64,000 nucleotides of DNA from Leptospira saintgironsiae (GTDB lineage Bacteria > Spirochaetota > Leptospiria > Leptospirales > Leptospiraceae): the NCBI RefSeq assembly GCF_002811765.1, contig NZ_NPDR01000002.1, positions 62,001-126,000 of the forward strand, read 5' to 3'. The notes under the pieces were generated by a model, which searched no databases, was not told where the DNA came from, and saw only the letters and a program-made list of their open reading frames with translations. A program made the position numbers and the translations under genes. Positions within the stretch are counted from its first letter, which is position 1. Each line of letters starts with the position of its first letter. Positions 15,178-25,220 of this stretch are shown here, piece by piece.

Positions 15178-16275
15178 TTACTTAGAATTCCCTTTCTGCT
15201 TTCTATACAAAGATGGAGATATTCCCGTAAACTTTACGAATTGAGAATGGAAGGTAGATTTGGAGTTAAAACCAACTGCGAATGCAATGTCCAATACTGA
15301 ATTTTCGGATTCTTCTATCAATCGTTTGCAAGCTTCTTGTACTCTATATCGATTGATTAACTCATAAAAATTCATTTTGTGAACTTCGTTTAAATATCTG
15401 GATGTCTGGTGCAAATTTAATCCAAGCTCCGCAGCCAAATCTACCAATCTCAATTCACTATCTCTGTATAAGTTTTTGGTTTCTAAAAGCTCTTTAAGTT
15501 TGGAATTTGCGATTTCGATTTCTTTGGAGAGAAGAGGGGTGTTTTGATATTTTGCACTTTGGATGACTTCGCTGATCTCGTTGAAAAAACCAGGATGTCT
15601 TTCTCTTACCAAAAATAACAGAAACACCATGATACAAATTAAAGAAGCCCCTAGATCGAACAAATATTTGTTCTTTAGAAAGTATGCAGTCCCTATAAAA
15701 CTATTTGCGAATACGGGTAGAAGTAAAACTAACCAGACCAATTTTAATTCGTACATTTCATATCTTCTGCTGACCTTATGGTAAAGATAAAGGCAGAATA
15801 GGGAATATACAGAGACTTGGATGCTTGCGATCAAACTTCCTAAATGAGCCCAGTCTAGTCTGAATTCTTTGGCTCCTTGTAGTACTTGGGCTTTTAATTC
15901 CGAGCTATCTTGCGAAAAGAAAATACATTCAAAAACAGTAAATAGTAGTACTGGCGAAAAATGGAGTCCGTATCGGATTAGTTTTTCTTTTGGACTTTCT
16001 TCTTCTGTTTCTAAGAAGGAGCGGATGTATGTGTAAATGAGCGGTCCTACAGAAATTACACTTGTATGTAAGAATATAAATAGATAAGGAAATTCTAATA
16101 AATCATCCTGTAGATACCAGGAATATCTCAGTAGGATAGTCCCTGTCAGTGTCATGATCAGCACCAAAATCCGATTTCCGGAGCCCGGGCGAATGATTTC
16201 CAGGTAGGCGTATATAAATGCGGCTCCGGCTCCGAACTGCAGAAATTTCAGAAAGAATAAATGTAGGTATTCCAT
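15178..16275 (-). CDS. Membrane-anchored AraC-family regulator
   Basis: A 365-residue protein. The N-terminal ~230 residues hold about seven hydrophobic segments (for example FLQFGAGAAFIYAYLEI and ILVLIMTLTGTILLRYSWYL). The C-terminal ~100 residues are an AraC-type double helix-turn-helix, with LRLVDLAAELGLNLHQTSRYLNE and SVLDIAFAVGFNSKSTFHSQF followed by TGISPSLYRKQ. This layout is common in Leptospira and Bacteroidetes. The signal it senses is unknown. The SDR gene lies 165 nt downstream on the same strand and is a plausible target. Confidence 0.87.
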   Translation of the reverse strand: MEYLHLFFLKFLQFGAGAAFIYAYLEIIRPGSGNRILVLIMTLTGTILLRYSWYLQDDLLEFPYLFIFLHTSVISVGPLIYTYIRSFLETEEESPKEKLIRYGLHFSPVLLFTVFECIFFSQDSSELKAQVLQGAKEFRLDWAHLGSLIASIQVSVYSLFCLYLYHKVSRRYEMYELKLVWLVLLLPVFANSFIGTAYFLKNKYLFDLGASLICIMVFLLFLVRERHPGFFNEISEVIQSAKYQNTPLLSKEIEIANSKLKELLETKNLYRDSELRLVDLAAELGLNLHQTSRYLNEVHKMNFYELINRYRVQEACKRLIEESENSVLDIAFAVGFNSKSTFHSQFVKFTGISPSLYRKQKGNSK

Positions 16276-16717
16276 AGATAGCTTTTTAGGCCGGATGCTA
16301 TTTGAATTCTTATCCTATTTTCTGCCAAACAGATTTGAATGAAACTTGCAAACCAAATTTTCCAAGGAATTTGTAGGACCTCCTACAAAATGAATGCCAA
16401 GAAAGCTTCTTGAAAAGTAGGGAATTTTCTGATATAGAGAAAAGTGTCGTTGCGGGTACCACCGAACCGGCCCCCTTCCGCAGCGACAATAGAAGCGAGG
16501 AAACGACTCCGAAGGAAGTCGGTGACCGATAGGTCAAAAAGTGTCGTTACCGGGTACCACCAAACCGGCCCCCACCCAAAGAGGGCGGGGAGCAAATCGC
16601 CTGTAGGAGTTCCAACATCGGTAAAATTCCTCCTAAAGATGTCCGATCCGATAAGTTCGGCTATCCGAACCTATGGAGGCGGTCGATGCGTAAGCGGGCT
16701 TATGTTATGATTGTTCC
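16276..16717. repeat. 442-nt gene-free region holding palindrome and direct GC-rich repeats
   Basis: This region between the divergent AraC and C45 genes holds no believable gene. It contains a perfect palindrome TTGTAGGACCTCCTACAA at 16371-16388. A GC-rich unit of 35-36 nt (aaagtgtcgtt, gggtaccacc, accggccccc) occurs at 16441-16475 and again at 16538-16573. A further tgtaggagttccaaca lies at 16604-16619. Related palindrome words recur at 49206-49223 and near 49340. It looks like a composite dispersed repeat; two AraC- and hydrolase-directed promoters must also lie here but cannot be picked out. Confidence 0.65.
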
Positions 16718-18469
16718 ATGAATTCGGAAACATATCCATTAGCAGTAATACAGCTCAAGGGTTCCCAAGAAGAAATGGGAAGACAATTCGGTGAGATCAT
16801 GAATGAGATCGGGCAGTTTGAGCCGATCTTTGATTTTTATCCTGTGATGGCCCGCAATCTTTTGTTGGGGAGTTTGCCTCGTAGCAATCGGAATTTTTTG
16901 GCGAAGGGTGTAACTTCTCTTTTGGTGAATTGGATGTCCAAGAGAATGATGAAACATCGTCCGGAAGAGTTTTCTGCGAGGACGATTGCTGCTCTGACTT
17001 CTGCGGGTCGTTCTGCGAAATTAGAAAAGGAACTTTTCACTATGGATTCTTTCCAAAACTCTGTTGGGTTTTTGGGTATGATCCAACTTCTTCCGGAGCT
17101 CGCACATATGAGTCCTGGTAGAAGTCCTCAGATGATCCCTGCTTGTACGAGTGTTGCTGTTTGGGGAGAACAAAGTCAGGACGGAAAATTATATCATGCA
17201 CGCAATTTTGATTTTCCAGGTGTTGAAGTTTGGGACAAACGCCCGATCGTTGTTTTCTGCACGCCCGAAAAAGGTTTACGTTATGGTTATATTGCATGCA
17301 GAGGCGCTGATGTTCCTGGGATCACTGCGTTTAATGAAGCAGGTCTTACAATTGCATTCCATACTCGCTTTCATAAAAAGATAGGCTTTAATGGTTTAGG
17401 TGTGATCGATTTTGGTCATAAGATCATTTCAGAAGCAAGATCTATTGAAGAAGCAGTAAGTATTGCTAAAAAACATAAGATCAATTCTACCTGGGGTTTG
17501 ATTGTTACAAATCATAAGGAGAAGGGCCCGAAGGCTGCGATTATCGAGACCAATTACGGAAATGTAGATGTGGTTTATCCTAATTTAGGAAAAGATCATA
17601 TTGTTAATACGAATCATTATCAAAGTGAGAAGTTGCAAGAAGGGGAGATAATGGCAGCCCCTGTTTTCTATCATCATTGTATCAGCCGTTTTGACCGAGC
17701 GGAGCAGCTTCTTTCCTCTCAAAAAAAGAAAAGGGGAACGAGCGTTGTAGATCTTCAAAATCTTTTAGATGATACTATCGATTGTTCCAGCGGCGAAGTC
17801 CGGACAATGGGTTCCACGATCCGTCAGATCACTTCCGTGAAATCTGTGGTCATGAGTGCAGAAGCTCGTAAAATTTTTGTCTCCGTTGGTACTGCTCCTA
17901 CTAGCAGCGGGCCTTATATGGAAATTCCTATGGCTTGGGGAGAACCGGGCTATAAACTTTTGGATCTTTCGGATGCCAAAAAGGGAAAAGCGAAGAAGGT
18001 TCCGAAATCTAAAAATCCAAAGGTGGGATCAGCGATTCGACATTATAAAAAAGCAATGCTTATCAATGATGATCCAGGAATGGGCGGAATTGATGATATT
18101 CTTCTGGAATTGCAGAAAGCAAACGAAGAATTTACAGGCAAGGATCCTTCTATTCTATTCTTAGAAGCAATTTTATATCTGGAAAAAGGAAATCTGAATA
18201 AGGCTGCGTTCTTATTGGAACAAGCGGAAAGTTTAGAGACTTCTTCTTTCAGAAAACAGCAAAGTGCATTGTGGCTGGCAAGAACTCAGTCAGTCTTGGG
18301 TAAACAAAAAATAGCAGATCATTTCTACGATAAGATCAAAAATTCAAAAACGGAATTTTCTACTCAGGTTTGGAAACAAAAAGTATTCCAAGACAAGGGG
18401 AAATATTCCGCGAGGAAGCTGAGACAGGTTTCTCCGAATTTTATTATCGTAGAGGCGAACGAGCTTTAA
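16718..18469 (+). CDS. C45-type Ntn hydrolase / acyltransferase-like protein
   Basis: A 583-residue protein of the Ntn-hydrolase fold related to acyl-CoA:6-aminopenicillanic-acid acyltransferase and C45 peptidases. PACTSVAVWG places the predicted nucleophile at Cys143, followed by HARNFDFPG, the family's RNxD motif. GITAFNEAGLTIAFHT and WGLIVTNH continue the core. Activation should need cleavage before Cys143, leaving a 142-residue propeptide. The last ~150 residues, after a lysine-rich linker, look like TPR helices (ILFLEAILYLEKGNLNKAAFLLEQAE). There is no signal peptide and no clear Shine-Dalgarno site. Substrate unknown; an amide-bond substrate is likely. Confidence 0.8.
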   Translation: MNSETYPLAVIQLKGSQEEMGRQFGEIMNEIGQFEPIFDFYPVMARNLLLGSLPRSNRNFLAKGVTSLLVNWMSKRMMKHRPEEFSARTIAALTSAGRSAKLEKELFTMDSFQNSVGFLGMIQLLPELAHMSPGRSPQMIPACTSVAVWGEQSQDGKLYHARNFDFPGVEVWDKRPIVVFCTPEKGLRYGYIACRGADVPGITAFNEAGLTIAFHTRFHKKIGFNGLGVIDFGHKIISEARSIEEAVSIAKKHKINSTWGLIVTNHKEKGPKAAIIETNYGNVDVVYPNLGKDHIVNTNHYQSEKLQEGEIMAAPVFYHHCISRFDRAEQLLSSQKKKRGTSVVDLQNLLDDTIDCSSGEVRTMGSTIRQITSVKSVVMSAEARKIFVSVGTAPTSSGPYMEIPMAWGEPGYKLLDLSDAKKGKAKKVPKSKNPKVGSAIRHYKKAMLINDDPGMGGIDDILLELQKANEEFTGKDPSILFLEAILYLEKGNLNKAAFLLEQAESLETSSFRKQQSALWLARTQSVLGKQKIADHFYDKIKNSKTEFSTQVWKQKVFQDKGKYSARKLRQVSPNFIIVEANEL

Positions 18470-18510
18470 AAAGACCGACTTCTTCTTCGGAAAAAACGGA
18501 GAAGAAGTCG
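18468..18510 (-). terminator. Terminator hairpin for the DUF1566 lipoprotein gene
   Basis: A 14-bp stem (18476-18489 with 18497-18510, one G-T pair) has a seven-base loop. On the minus strand it is followed by a TTTTT run at 18469-18473. This suits the minus-strand gene that stops at 18519. The convergent plus-strand gene stops at 18469 and may also use the hairpin. Confidence 0.75.
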
Positions 18511-18518
18511 ATCCCAAC

Positions 18519-19586
18519 TCAAGGACCTGCTACGCAGCGAGCGCGCACGCTACTCGTATCCGACTTAGAATAACTATTCAGTTGATAAACCATCTGCGCG
18601 TGAGCATTCGTGAGAGCGTTATTGGCTGTGGTTCCTGTCCAAGCGATCGATGCCTGCGAACTATTTGGGAAAAGAGAAAGAGGTAGGTTCGAGCTGGTGA
18701 GCGAGGGTTCCAAAATAAAATAAGATTCTCTAACTGATGGAAGTCTCCAATCTGTTCTCGATGCGAAATTTAGATTATTGCAATAATCTAATGCTTGCTG
18801 CCAAGTTAAAGCGTTGGCAGATCCTGTACATGTAGCGTCGTCCGCCTGACTATACGCACATTTTTTGATTAGAAGTCCTGTATTGTCCTCTTGTACGGTA
18901 CCATCTCCCATATCTGTGAAACTCGCGTTCGGAACTTTGGGACCTGATACACAACGAACAGGGAAGTTGTTAGTTTCATCCATTGCAGAGATACTTCCGA
19001 CTGCATAAAATAAGTATCTTCCGAAAAATCCTACGGCTGGCGTCGATGTCCAACCTCCAGCTGCTTGTAAGTTTGGAAAATAGGTATTAGATAAGAAAGT
19101 TGTTTGGGAATGATCTCCGAACAGAACAGATTCTCTTGCTGTCGGAAGTCTCCAACTTCTTCCTGCAGTGGTTAAAGAATTACAATAAGCGTTAGCTACC
19201 TGCCAATATACATTGAGACTAGAACCGATACAAGTGCTTCCGTTCCAAATCATTCCGAATAGACATCTTTGCCAAGTTAGGCCAGAACTTTCTTCTAGTA
19301 TTGTTTCTCCCGAATCCTGGAGTTGTAATGAAAATGGGGCTGGAGTATTCGTAACTTCTCCGTCTTCTCCTGTTCCTGCGCAAGCACGCGTTGCTCCGCT
19401 TGTATCGTAACAATTGGTTTGGTTTGAATCTGGCAATTTAAAAAGGGAACCCGGGGGGACGCTTGCAGCACTTGTTAAAGCTAAAAGAACGGAAGTTTCA
19501 AGATTATAATTTTTATGTTCGGCTTCACAATTCCAGAGATTGAAGGATATAAGGAATATTACACCCAGAGATTTAGGATTTTTCAT
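18519..19586 (-). CDS. DUF1566 (Lcl C-terminal) lipoprotein with two domains
   Basis: A 355-residue surface-type lipoprotein. MKNPKSLGVIFLISFNLWNC ends in a loose lipobox at Cys20. Two DUF1566 units follow. The first has SGLTWQRCLFG, then ANAYCNSL and SWRLPTARES. The second has TGLLIKKC, LTWQQALDYCNNL and DWRLPSVRES. Each ends with a VRCVSGP or RARCVAGP motif. Repeated WRLP and cysteine pairs suggest two disulfide-stabilised modules. Related proteins are common in Leptospira, often as paralogous families; function unknown, surface exposure is an inference. Confidence 0.85.
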   Translation of the reverse strand: MKNPKSLGVIFLISFNLWNCEAEHKNYNLETSVLLALTSAASVPPGSLFKLPDSNQTNCYDTSGATRACAGTGEDGEVTNTPAPFSLQLQDSGETILEESSGLTWQRCLFGMIWNGSTCIGSSLNVYWQVANAYCNSLTTAGRSWRLPTARESVLFGDHSQTTFLSNTYFPNLQAAGGWTSTPAVGFFGRYLFYAVGSISAMDETNNFPVRCVSGPKVPNASFTDMGDGTVQEDNTGLLIKKCAYSQADDATCTGSANALTWQQALDYCNNLNFASRTDWRLPSVRESYFILEPSLTSSNLPLSLFPNSSQASIAWTGTTANNALTNAHAQMVYQLNSYSKSDTSSVRARCVAGP

Positions 19587-19784
19587 TTAAGACATTCCAA
19601 TTTTAAAATATTCTTATAGCCAGATATATCTTAAAGAGGAGATGTCAGACAATGAAACGGAGAAAATAGAGAGATTTTCCCTTCGAAGTACAAATTTTTA
19701 CGTTAGGCGCTATTCATTACCCATTTGGGATATTGGAACGCGACAACGAAAAATTTCAAACAAAGAACGCTGAAAGGGAAAATA

Positions 19785-21788
19785 TCAGATGGAATCACTG
19801 GTTACTGATTCTCTTTCCATCCACATTCCGGAATCTTTGATCAATTGAACTAATCTCTCATCAGCTTCTTCAGAAGGAACGTTTTTGAGTACAATTTCTT
19901 TTCCACGATATAAATGCACTTTACCTGGGCCTGCACCTACGTAACCAAAATCTGCATCCGCCATTTCTCCAGGCCCGTTTACGATACAGCCCATGACTGC
20001 GATCTTAACACCTTTTAAATGACCTGTTTTTTCTTTGATACGTGCGGTTGTGGTTTGCAGATCGAATAGAGTTCTTCCACAAGAAGGGCAGGAGATATAT
20101 TCAGTTTTTGTAAGTCTTAATCTGGTTGCTTGTAATATATCAAACCCGAGTTGCAAAACTGTCTCTGGTTCACTATCAATTACTTTGATACGGAGCATAT
20201 CCCCGATCCCATCTGTCAACATTCCTCCGATACCGATAGAGGATTCATATAATGCAGTTTCCATGTCTGGATATTCTGCACTCAAGAAGATTGGGTAATC
20301 AAAATCGCTGAGTATACGTGCTAATTTTCTGTAATCATGTAGTATGTGAAAAGTTTGGATGGAGAATGCTACTGATTCTATTCCTGCATTCTTAAATTCT
20401 TCAGGTAATCCTTTTAAACTTTCGATTTGGTAGGCCTGGACATTGAGCTCAGTGATTCCTTTTCCTTCTCTTTTATGCAAAAATTCTAATAAAGAATCCC
20501 TATTTTGGAAATGGTGGAATGGGTCCACTGTTACTTTTGAGAAAGGAATTAGATCTTCCAATACATCTTCGAGCAATAGTTCGTTTTGTTCTACTATAAC
20601 TCCCATCGGAACAGAAGAAGACTTACTTACGGAAATACATTCTTCTCTTAGGAACTCGTCTGTAGGAAGTGGCACTGAAACCATTTCCAATTCTAAGGAT
20701 CTGGATCTTGCGTAACTTTTAAGTGAAGCTAGTTCTTGCGAAAATCCACTTTCCGATTCGAAAGGTAGTACCGATTCAATTCGGACTGCGTGGTTTTCTC
20801 CAAGTGAAAGACTTCCCACTTGGATTGGTCTGCTATAAAATCTTTGGTAAGAATAAGGATTTCTGAATTCAGAATATCCTTGGCTTTGTGTTTCGGGAAA
20901 TCTGAGTTTATTATATTTGTCTGCGAGTAATCTTGCGACTGGAACTTCGTGGATTGGGTCTTCTGTTAAGGAAACTCTGATGGTATCACCGAGTCCATCT
21001 TCCAATAAGGAGCCTATACCGATTGCGGATTTGATCCTTCCGTCTTTTCCGTCTCCGGCTTCTGTTACTCCTAAATGTAATGGATAATCCATCTGCAATT
21101 CCATAAAACGACTGCATAATAATCTATAAGCCTGGACCATCACTTGCGGATTGGAGGCTTTCATACTTACAATAATATCTTTATAAGAAAGACTTTCTGC
21201 AATCCGAATAAACTCTATCGCTGACTCCACCATTCCTTGCGGTGTGTCACCATATTTATTCATGATACGATCTGATAAGGATCCGTGGTTTGTCCCGATT
21301 CTCATGGAGACTCCCAACTCTTTACAACGAAGTACTAATGGGCTGAATACTTCGGAGATCCTTTCTAATTCTTCTTTATATTCAAATTCTGTATAATCTC
21401 TGACTGCGAATTTTTTCTTATCAGCGAAGTTGCCCGGATTGATACGGACCTTCTCCACCCATTCTACAGATTTCATCGCAACACTAGGAGTGAAATGGAT
21501 ATCTGCTACAAGTGGGACCTTACTTCCTAACCTTTTAAGTTCTTTGCGAATATTCGGTAAGTTATCCGCATCAGGTTGAGAAGGTACAGTCAATCGAACA
21601 ATCTCACAACCAGCGGCTTCCAGTTCCAAAATTTGTCTGACAGAGTTTTCTGTATCTCTTGTGTCAGCAGTGATCATGGATTGGATCCGGATCGGATTAT
21701 TTCCACCGATCCCAATATCTCCTACTTTTACCTCTCTGGTTCTACGTCGTTGGTAAGAGAATGGAGAATAATTGTATCGGAAGTTCAT
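19785..21788 (-). CDS. ispG: 4-hydroxy-3-methylbut-2-enyl diphosphate synthase, long three-domain form
   Basis: Enzyme of the non-mevalonate isoprenoid pathway (also gcpE); it makes HMBPP using a [4Fe-4S] cluster. The N-terminal TIM-barrel starts [20 protein letters not shown] and contains [11 protein letters not shown] and [15 protein letters not shown]. The C-terminal iron-sulfur domain has SCPSCGR and [20 protein letters not shown], giving the three cysteine ligands. At 667 residues it is far longer than the E. coli enzyme (about 370), because of an extra domain of roughly 250 residues between barrel and cluster domain, as in plants, Chlamydia and other spirochaetes. It is surrounded by unrelated genes. 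Confidence 0.96.
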   Translation of the reverse strand: MNFRYNYSPFSYQRRRTREVKVGDIGIGGNNPIRIQSMITADTRDTENSVRQILELEAAGCEIVRLTVPSQPDADNLPNIRKELKRLGSKVPLVADIHFTPSVAMKSVEWVEKVRINPGNFADKKKFAVRDYTEFEYKEELERISEVFSPLVLRCKELGVSMRIGTNHGSLSDRIMNKYGDTPQGMVESAIEFIRIAESLSYKDIIVSMKASNPQVMVQAYRLLCSRFMELQMDYPLHLGVTEAGDGKDGRIKSAIGIGSLLEDGLGDTIRVSLTEDPIHEVPVARLLADKYNKLRFPETQSQGYSEFRNPYSYQRFYSRPIQVGSLSLGENHAVRIESVLPFESESGFSQELASLKSYARSRSLELEMVSVPLPTDEFLREECISVSKSSSVPMGVIVEQNELLLEDVLEDLIPFSKVTVDPFHHFQNRDSLLEFLHKREGKGITELNVQAYQIESLKGLPEEFKNAGIESVAFSIQTFHILHDYRKLARILSDFDYPIFLSAEYPDMETALYESSIGIGGMLTDGIGDMLRIKVIDSEPETVLQLGFDILQATRLRLTKTEYISCPSCGRTLFDLQTTTARIKEKTGHLKGVKIAVMGCIVNGPGEMADADFGYVGAGPGKVHLYRGKEIVLKNVPSEEADERLVQLIKDSGMWMERESVTSDSI

Positions 21789-21979
21789 GAGTGCTCTCTA
21801 GTTCCATTAAGAAGGGGCCGAATCAATTGTCATTTAGGATTTTTCCCGAATAGGCACGAATCTGAGAGGTTTTTAGAGCTTTGTAGTAGATCCTACCTCA
21901 AGATATAACAGCCAAAAGGGCGGGCAAATTGAATAAATTGACTGGAAAAGCAGAGTAATCAGGATTGCTGGAACCCCAT

Positions 21980-22606
21980 ATGAATCTGCTCAAACGTTAT
22001 TTTTCTAAAATAGAATCCCCTGAAGAGGCTGAGTTTTTTCTAAACTCTTCTTCTTATATTTTGTTTTTGATCGGGTTTTTGCAGAGTATTCTTTTTACCT
22101 TTCTTTTGGGATCTTTTAGGAACTTCTATATGGATGTTCTTCTTCTTTTTATTTTCGGAATAGTGATACGATTTTCAAGAAGTAGGGTATCCGTTATTCT
22201 TCTTTGTATTTATTCTTTGATCATTCTTATTGGCACAACATTGACCTGGTTTGGGATCGCTGCGGGCGGAGGAAATAATATATTTCTGGCATTACTTTTA
22301 CTTCTTCTTTCTATCCGTACTCTCATAGTGAGTTTTCAGTTCCATACATTAAAGAATACGAAACTTATTTGGAAAAATATTTGGATCAGACATCTGATTG
22401 CGATCGGTTTTGCTTTTATACTTTTCTCTTCTTTCTTTATTTCTTTTATAATGATCTCTAAATTTTTAGGGATCGCTGAGATGAATAGTCTTCATGGAGA
22501 GATTATTTTCGAATCTTTTCCTATCTCTTACATTCTTCTTTTGCTTCCGGGACTTCCTTGGGCTAAAAAGAGAAGAATGTATACTACCTCCGAAAATCCT
22601 TCCTGA
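21980..22606 (+). CDS. Hypothetical integral membrane protein
   Basis: About 208 residues with five or six hydrophobic helices (for example YILFLIGFLQSILFTFLLG, MDVLLLFIFGIVIRF, VSVILLCIYSLIILIGTTL, FLALLLLLLSI, LIAIGFAFILFSSFFISFIMI). A short charged N-terminus holds KRYFSKIESPEEAEFFLNSSS. ATG 21980 is preferred over TTG 21965 because a GGA lies seven bases upstream of it. No family recognised. It is flanked by long gaps and seems monocistronic. Confidence 0.7.
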   Translation: MNLLKRYFSKIESPEEAEFFLNSSSYILFLIGFLQSILFTFLLGSFRNFYMDVLLLFIFGIVIRFSRSRVSVILLCIYSLIILIGTTLTWFGIAAGGGNNIFLALLLLLLSIRTLIVSFQFHTLKNTKLIWKNIWIRHLIAIGFAFILFSSFFISFIMISKFLGIAEMNSLHGEIIFESFPISYILLLLPGLPWAKKRRMYTTSENPS

Positions 22607-23001
22607 ACTCAGGTCTATATTCAGTTTTTTGAACACGTTTTGGATAGAAGGTCCACTGTAGCGATCGTTACGGTGATTTTGAGCTTTTGCTCACTTTTTT
22701 TCTGAGAAGATCAAAAAATCCAAAAATAAGATCATCACGATTTGTTATGCTATTAACTGGCCGGGGAATCTATATACACACATAACGTTCCGATTTGTCC
22801 TTTGTTTTGAGATCAAAACATCTGATCAATCCGTATAACAGACGTTTGTTCCTCGATTTGTATTGTTCATTCCGAACGATTCTGAGAATTTTTTAAATAA
22901 CTCGGAAAAATATACCAGGGACGAGCTGATTGGGAAAAACGTGATTATTCCTTAAACTAAAAGCGAAAGTATATAAAATAAATAGAATGCTGTATTGGAC
23001 T
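22607..23001. other. 395-nt gene-free region
   Basis: No coding frame or RNA gene was recognised. A weak hairpin (tgagc tttt gctca, 22680-22693) followed by seven T residues could end transcription of the upstream membrane gene. A near-palindrome gtagcgatcgttac sits at 22659-22672. The last ~40 nt before the lipoprotein gene are AT-rich (agtatataaaataaatag) and probably hold its promoter. Confidence 0.4.
22680..22701 (+). terminator. Weak candidate terminator
   Basis: A five-bp stem with a TTTT loop is followed by a seven-base T-run at 22695-22701. It lies 74 nt after the membrane-protein gene. The short stem makes it only a candidate. Confidence 0.4.
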
Positions 23002-25080
23002 ATGAGAAAAATAACCGTTTGTTTTCTGATCTCAACTTTGAGTCTTTTTAGTTGTTCCCCAGATGGAAAATCTTTCGATCCTGTGGGTGCCCTGCTTGCT
23101 GTAATTTCCCCTAACGGAGGAACAGGAAATCCGACGGATCCGGGGCCGCCTGCGGATGCTCCTCAATGGGTATCGGCAAGTGATGCGATATTTGCAAATA
23201 AGGTGGAGATTAGTTGGGATCCAATTCCTGCATCTGAATATCGTATATTCAGAAAGTCTGAATTTGAATCAAACTATCAACAGATCGGAACGAGTTCGGA
23301 TCCTTTCTTTAGCGACACAGTTTCAGATACTCAGAAATCTTTCCAATATGCAGTCCAGGCAGTGACCTTAGATGGAAATCTTTCTTCCATGAGTTTGTTT
23401 GATACTGGCGGGATCGCGAATAACGCGGGTTGTTTAGCAAAATTAAATTCGTTTGGTGGAGGAACTAGCCAATTTCTCAGATTCAGAAGTGGTTTTTCGG
23501 GAGATACGCAATCTGTAGCTTCTTGGGGAAATCTTCTTTTAATCTCCAGCGGGGGGAACGTTTACCTCCTGAATACGAGTAGGGATATTATAGGTATTTG
23601 GACTGGTATCTCTGCAGAAGAAATGGTTACGGATGCTTCCAATCGTATTTTTGCACTTTCTGGAAAGAAAGTTTTCGAACTTTTTTCAGATTGTAGTCAG
23701 GCGAGTATTATTGATCTTCCTGCAGATTCTTCTCCGAAGGATCTTGCGATTGATACAACAGGAAATCTTTATATTAGTGAGGCAAATTTTAATACGGGCA
23801 CCGATCGTATTTTTAAATATTCTTCTGCGGGAAATTTATTAAAGTCCTGGGATCTACCTGGAACTTTCCGACAACCTAATGCAATTTATATTCATCCAGC
23901 GGATGGAAGCTTACTTGTAGCGGATAATAGTTCTTTCGATTTATTTCAATATGATATTAGCGGAGATACTCCCATCCAACTTGCTTTTAAGGATATTTTT
24001 GTAGGGCAAATCATTGATATGACGATGACTGGAAATCAGATCATAGTCGCGATCAAAAGAAATTCTTCCCCTGATCCTGGTAATTATTTGGTGAGATTTC
24101 ATAGTGGAATGGCTGGTGGTTCTGTTCTTTTGCCGATCACTCCTTCTTTAAATTCTACAATCGAAAGTATCTCTATCGATTCTCGCACAGGAAATGTTTT
24201 TGCAGCGGATAGTGAGAAAGGTTTCGTTGTTTCCTGTTCTGCGCCCATTTTTACTCCTTGCTTTCGGGATATTGTAGGTTCTTCTCCTCTAAGTATCGTA
24301 AGAGATGCCAATCAGAACTTTTATATTTTGCATTATAAAGGAATGATCACTAAACTAAACCCAAATGGAGCTTATCTCTCTTCCTTCTTCTTACCTACTT
24401 ATCAAGGTCTTGCGATCTCAGGAGTGGATATGGAAATAGAAGGAGATACGTTATTCGTCTCTGGAAGGACTTTTAATAACACGGTTTTGGTAAAAGTCGG
24501 GACAAACTTTACGGGACAAAGTATAGGGCTTCTTCCTTCCGGATCTTTTTCTGTTTGGACAAATATTGCGATCCATGACGGAAAAGTATTCAGCGATTAC
24601 GTTGGGATCGGAGACGAGGACTTCTTCACATATTCAAATTACTTTTCGATTAACGGGAACGATGAAGGAAATTATTCCGCAACTCCTTTGAGAGAATTGA
24701 CGATCTATAGTACTCTTGCATTAGAAACAGATTATGACTCGAGCTTCTATCATATGATCGAGGCACAAGGAGAAGGAGACATCTATATCGGTATCTCTAA
24801 ATTCAATTCCAAAACTTTGCAATGGACAACATTAGCGGGTTCCGAATCTGGAGTTCAATTTCAGCATTTAACTACGGATAAGATTGGAGGATTATACACT
24901 GTCGAAGGTTCTGCAAATAACGGATTTAAGGTAACCAAAAGGAATGGGAACTTCGGCAATCTGGGAGAAGTAGCAATTCCTTCGAACCAAATTACTGTGA
25001 ATACTATATATGTTTCGGATACAGGAAGCTCTGCATTTTTAGCAACCCCTTGGACCCTCCACAAAATTATGTTACCTTAA
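23002..25080 (+). CDS. Beta-propeller (NHL-like) lipoprotein with Fn3-like domain
   Basis: ATG 23002 is preferred to ATG 22987 because it opens directly with a lipoprotein signal, MRKITVCFLISTLSLFSC (Cys18). A proline- and glycine-rich linker follows. Residues ~50-125 look like one fibronectin-III domain (KVEISWDPIPASEYRIFRKS, FQYAVQAVTLDG). The remaining ~560 residues repeat a blade pattern such as PKDLAIDTTGNLYISEANF, RQPNAIYIHPADGSLLVAD and SISIDSRTGNVFAADS, typical of NHL/SMP-30-like propellers. Probably a surface lipoprotein that binds a ligand; no specific function recognised. Confidence 0.78.
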   Translation: MRKITVCFLISTLSLFSCSPDGKSFDPVGALLAVISPNGGTGNPTDPGPPADAPQWVSASDAIFANKVEISWDPIPASEYRIFRKSEFESNYQQIGTSSDPFFSDTVSDTQKSFQYAVQAVTLDGNLSSMSLFDTGGIANNAGCLAKLNSFGGGTSQFLRFRSGFSGDTQSVASWGNLLLISSGGNVYLLNTSRDIIGIWTGISAEEMVTDASNRIFALSGKKVFELFSDCSQASIIDLPADSSPKDLAIDTTGNLYISEANFNTGTDRIFKYSSAGNLLKSWDLPGTFRQPNAIYIHPADGSLLVADNSSFDLFQYDISGDTPIQLAFKDIFVGQIIDMTMTGNQIIVAIKRNSSPDPGNYLVRFHSGMAGGSVLLPITPSLNSTIESISIDSRTGNVFAADSEKGFVVSCSAPIFTPCFRDIVGSSPLSIVRDANQNFYILHYKGMITKLNPNGAYLSSFFLPTYQGLAISGVDMEIEGDTLFVSGRTFNNTVLVKVGTNFTGQSIGLLPSGSFSVWTNIAIHDGKVFSDYVGIGDEDFFTYSNYFSINGNDEGNYSATPLRELTIYSTLALETDYDSSFYHMIEAQGEGDIYIGISKFNSKTLQWTTLAGSESGVQFQHLTTDKIGGLYTVEGSANNGFKVTKRNGNFGNLGEVAIPSNQITVNTIYVSDTGSSAFLATPWTLHKIMLP

Positions 25081-25220
25081 TGTGAAACCGCTCATCGGTA
25101 GGATTTTAATTTTCCAAAAGTAAAAAAATTCTAAGGCCCAAATTTGAGATCGGGGGGTGTAAAATCCGATACTTTGGTTATAGAAAGTCTGGAAAGATTT
25201 TCAAAACAAAGGGCCTCGGC

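Noticed and set aside
16444..16710. Plus-strand ORF of 88 codons in the repeat region
   Set aside because: Composed of the repeated GC-rich units; no ribosome site and no protein-like pattern.
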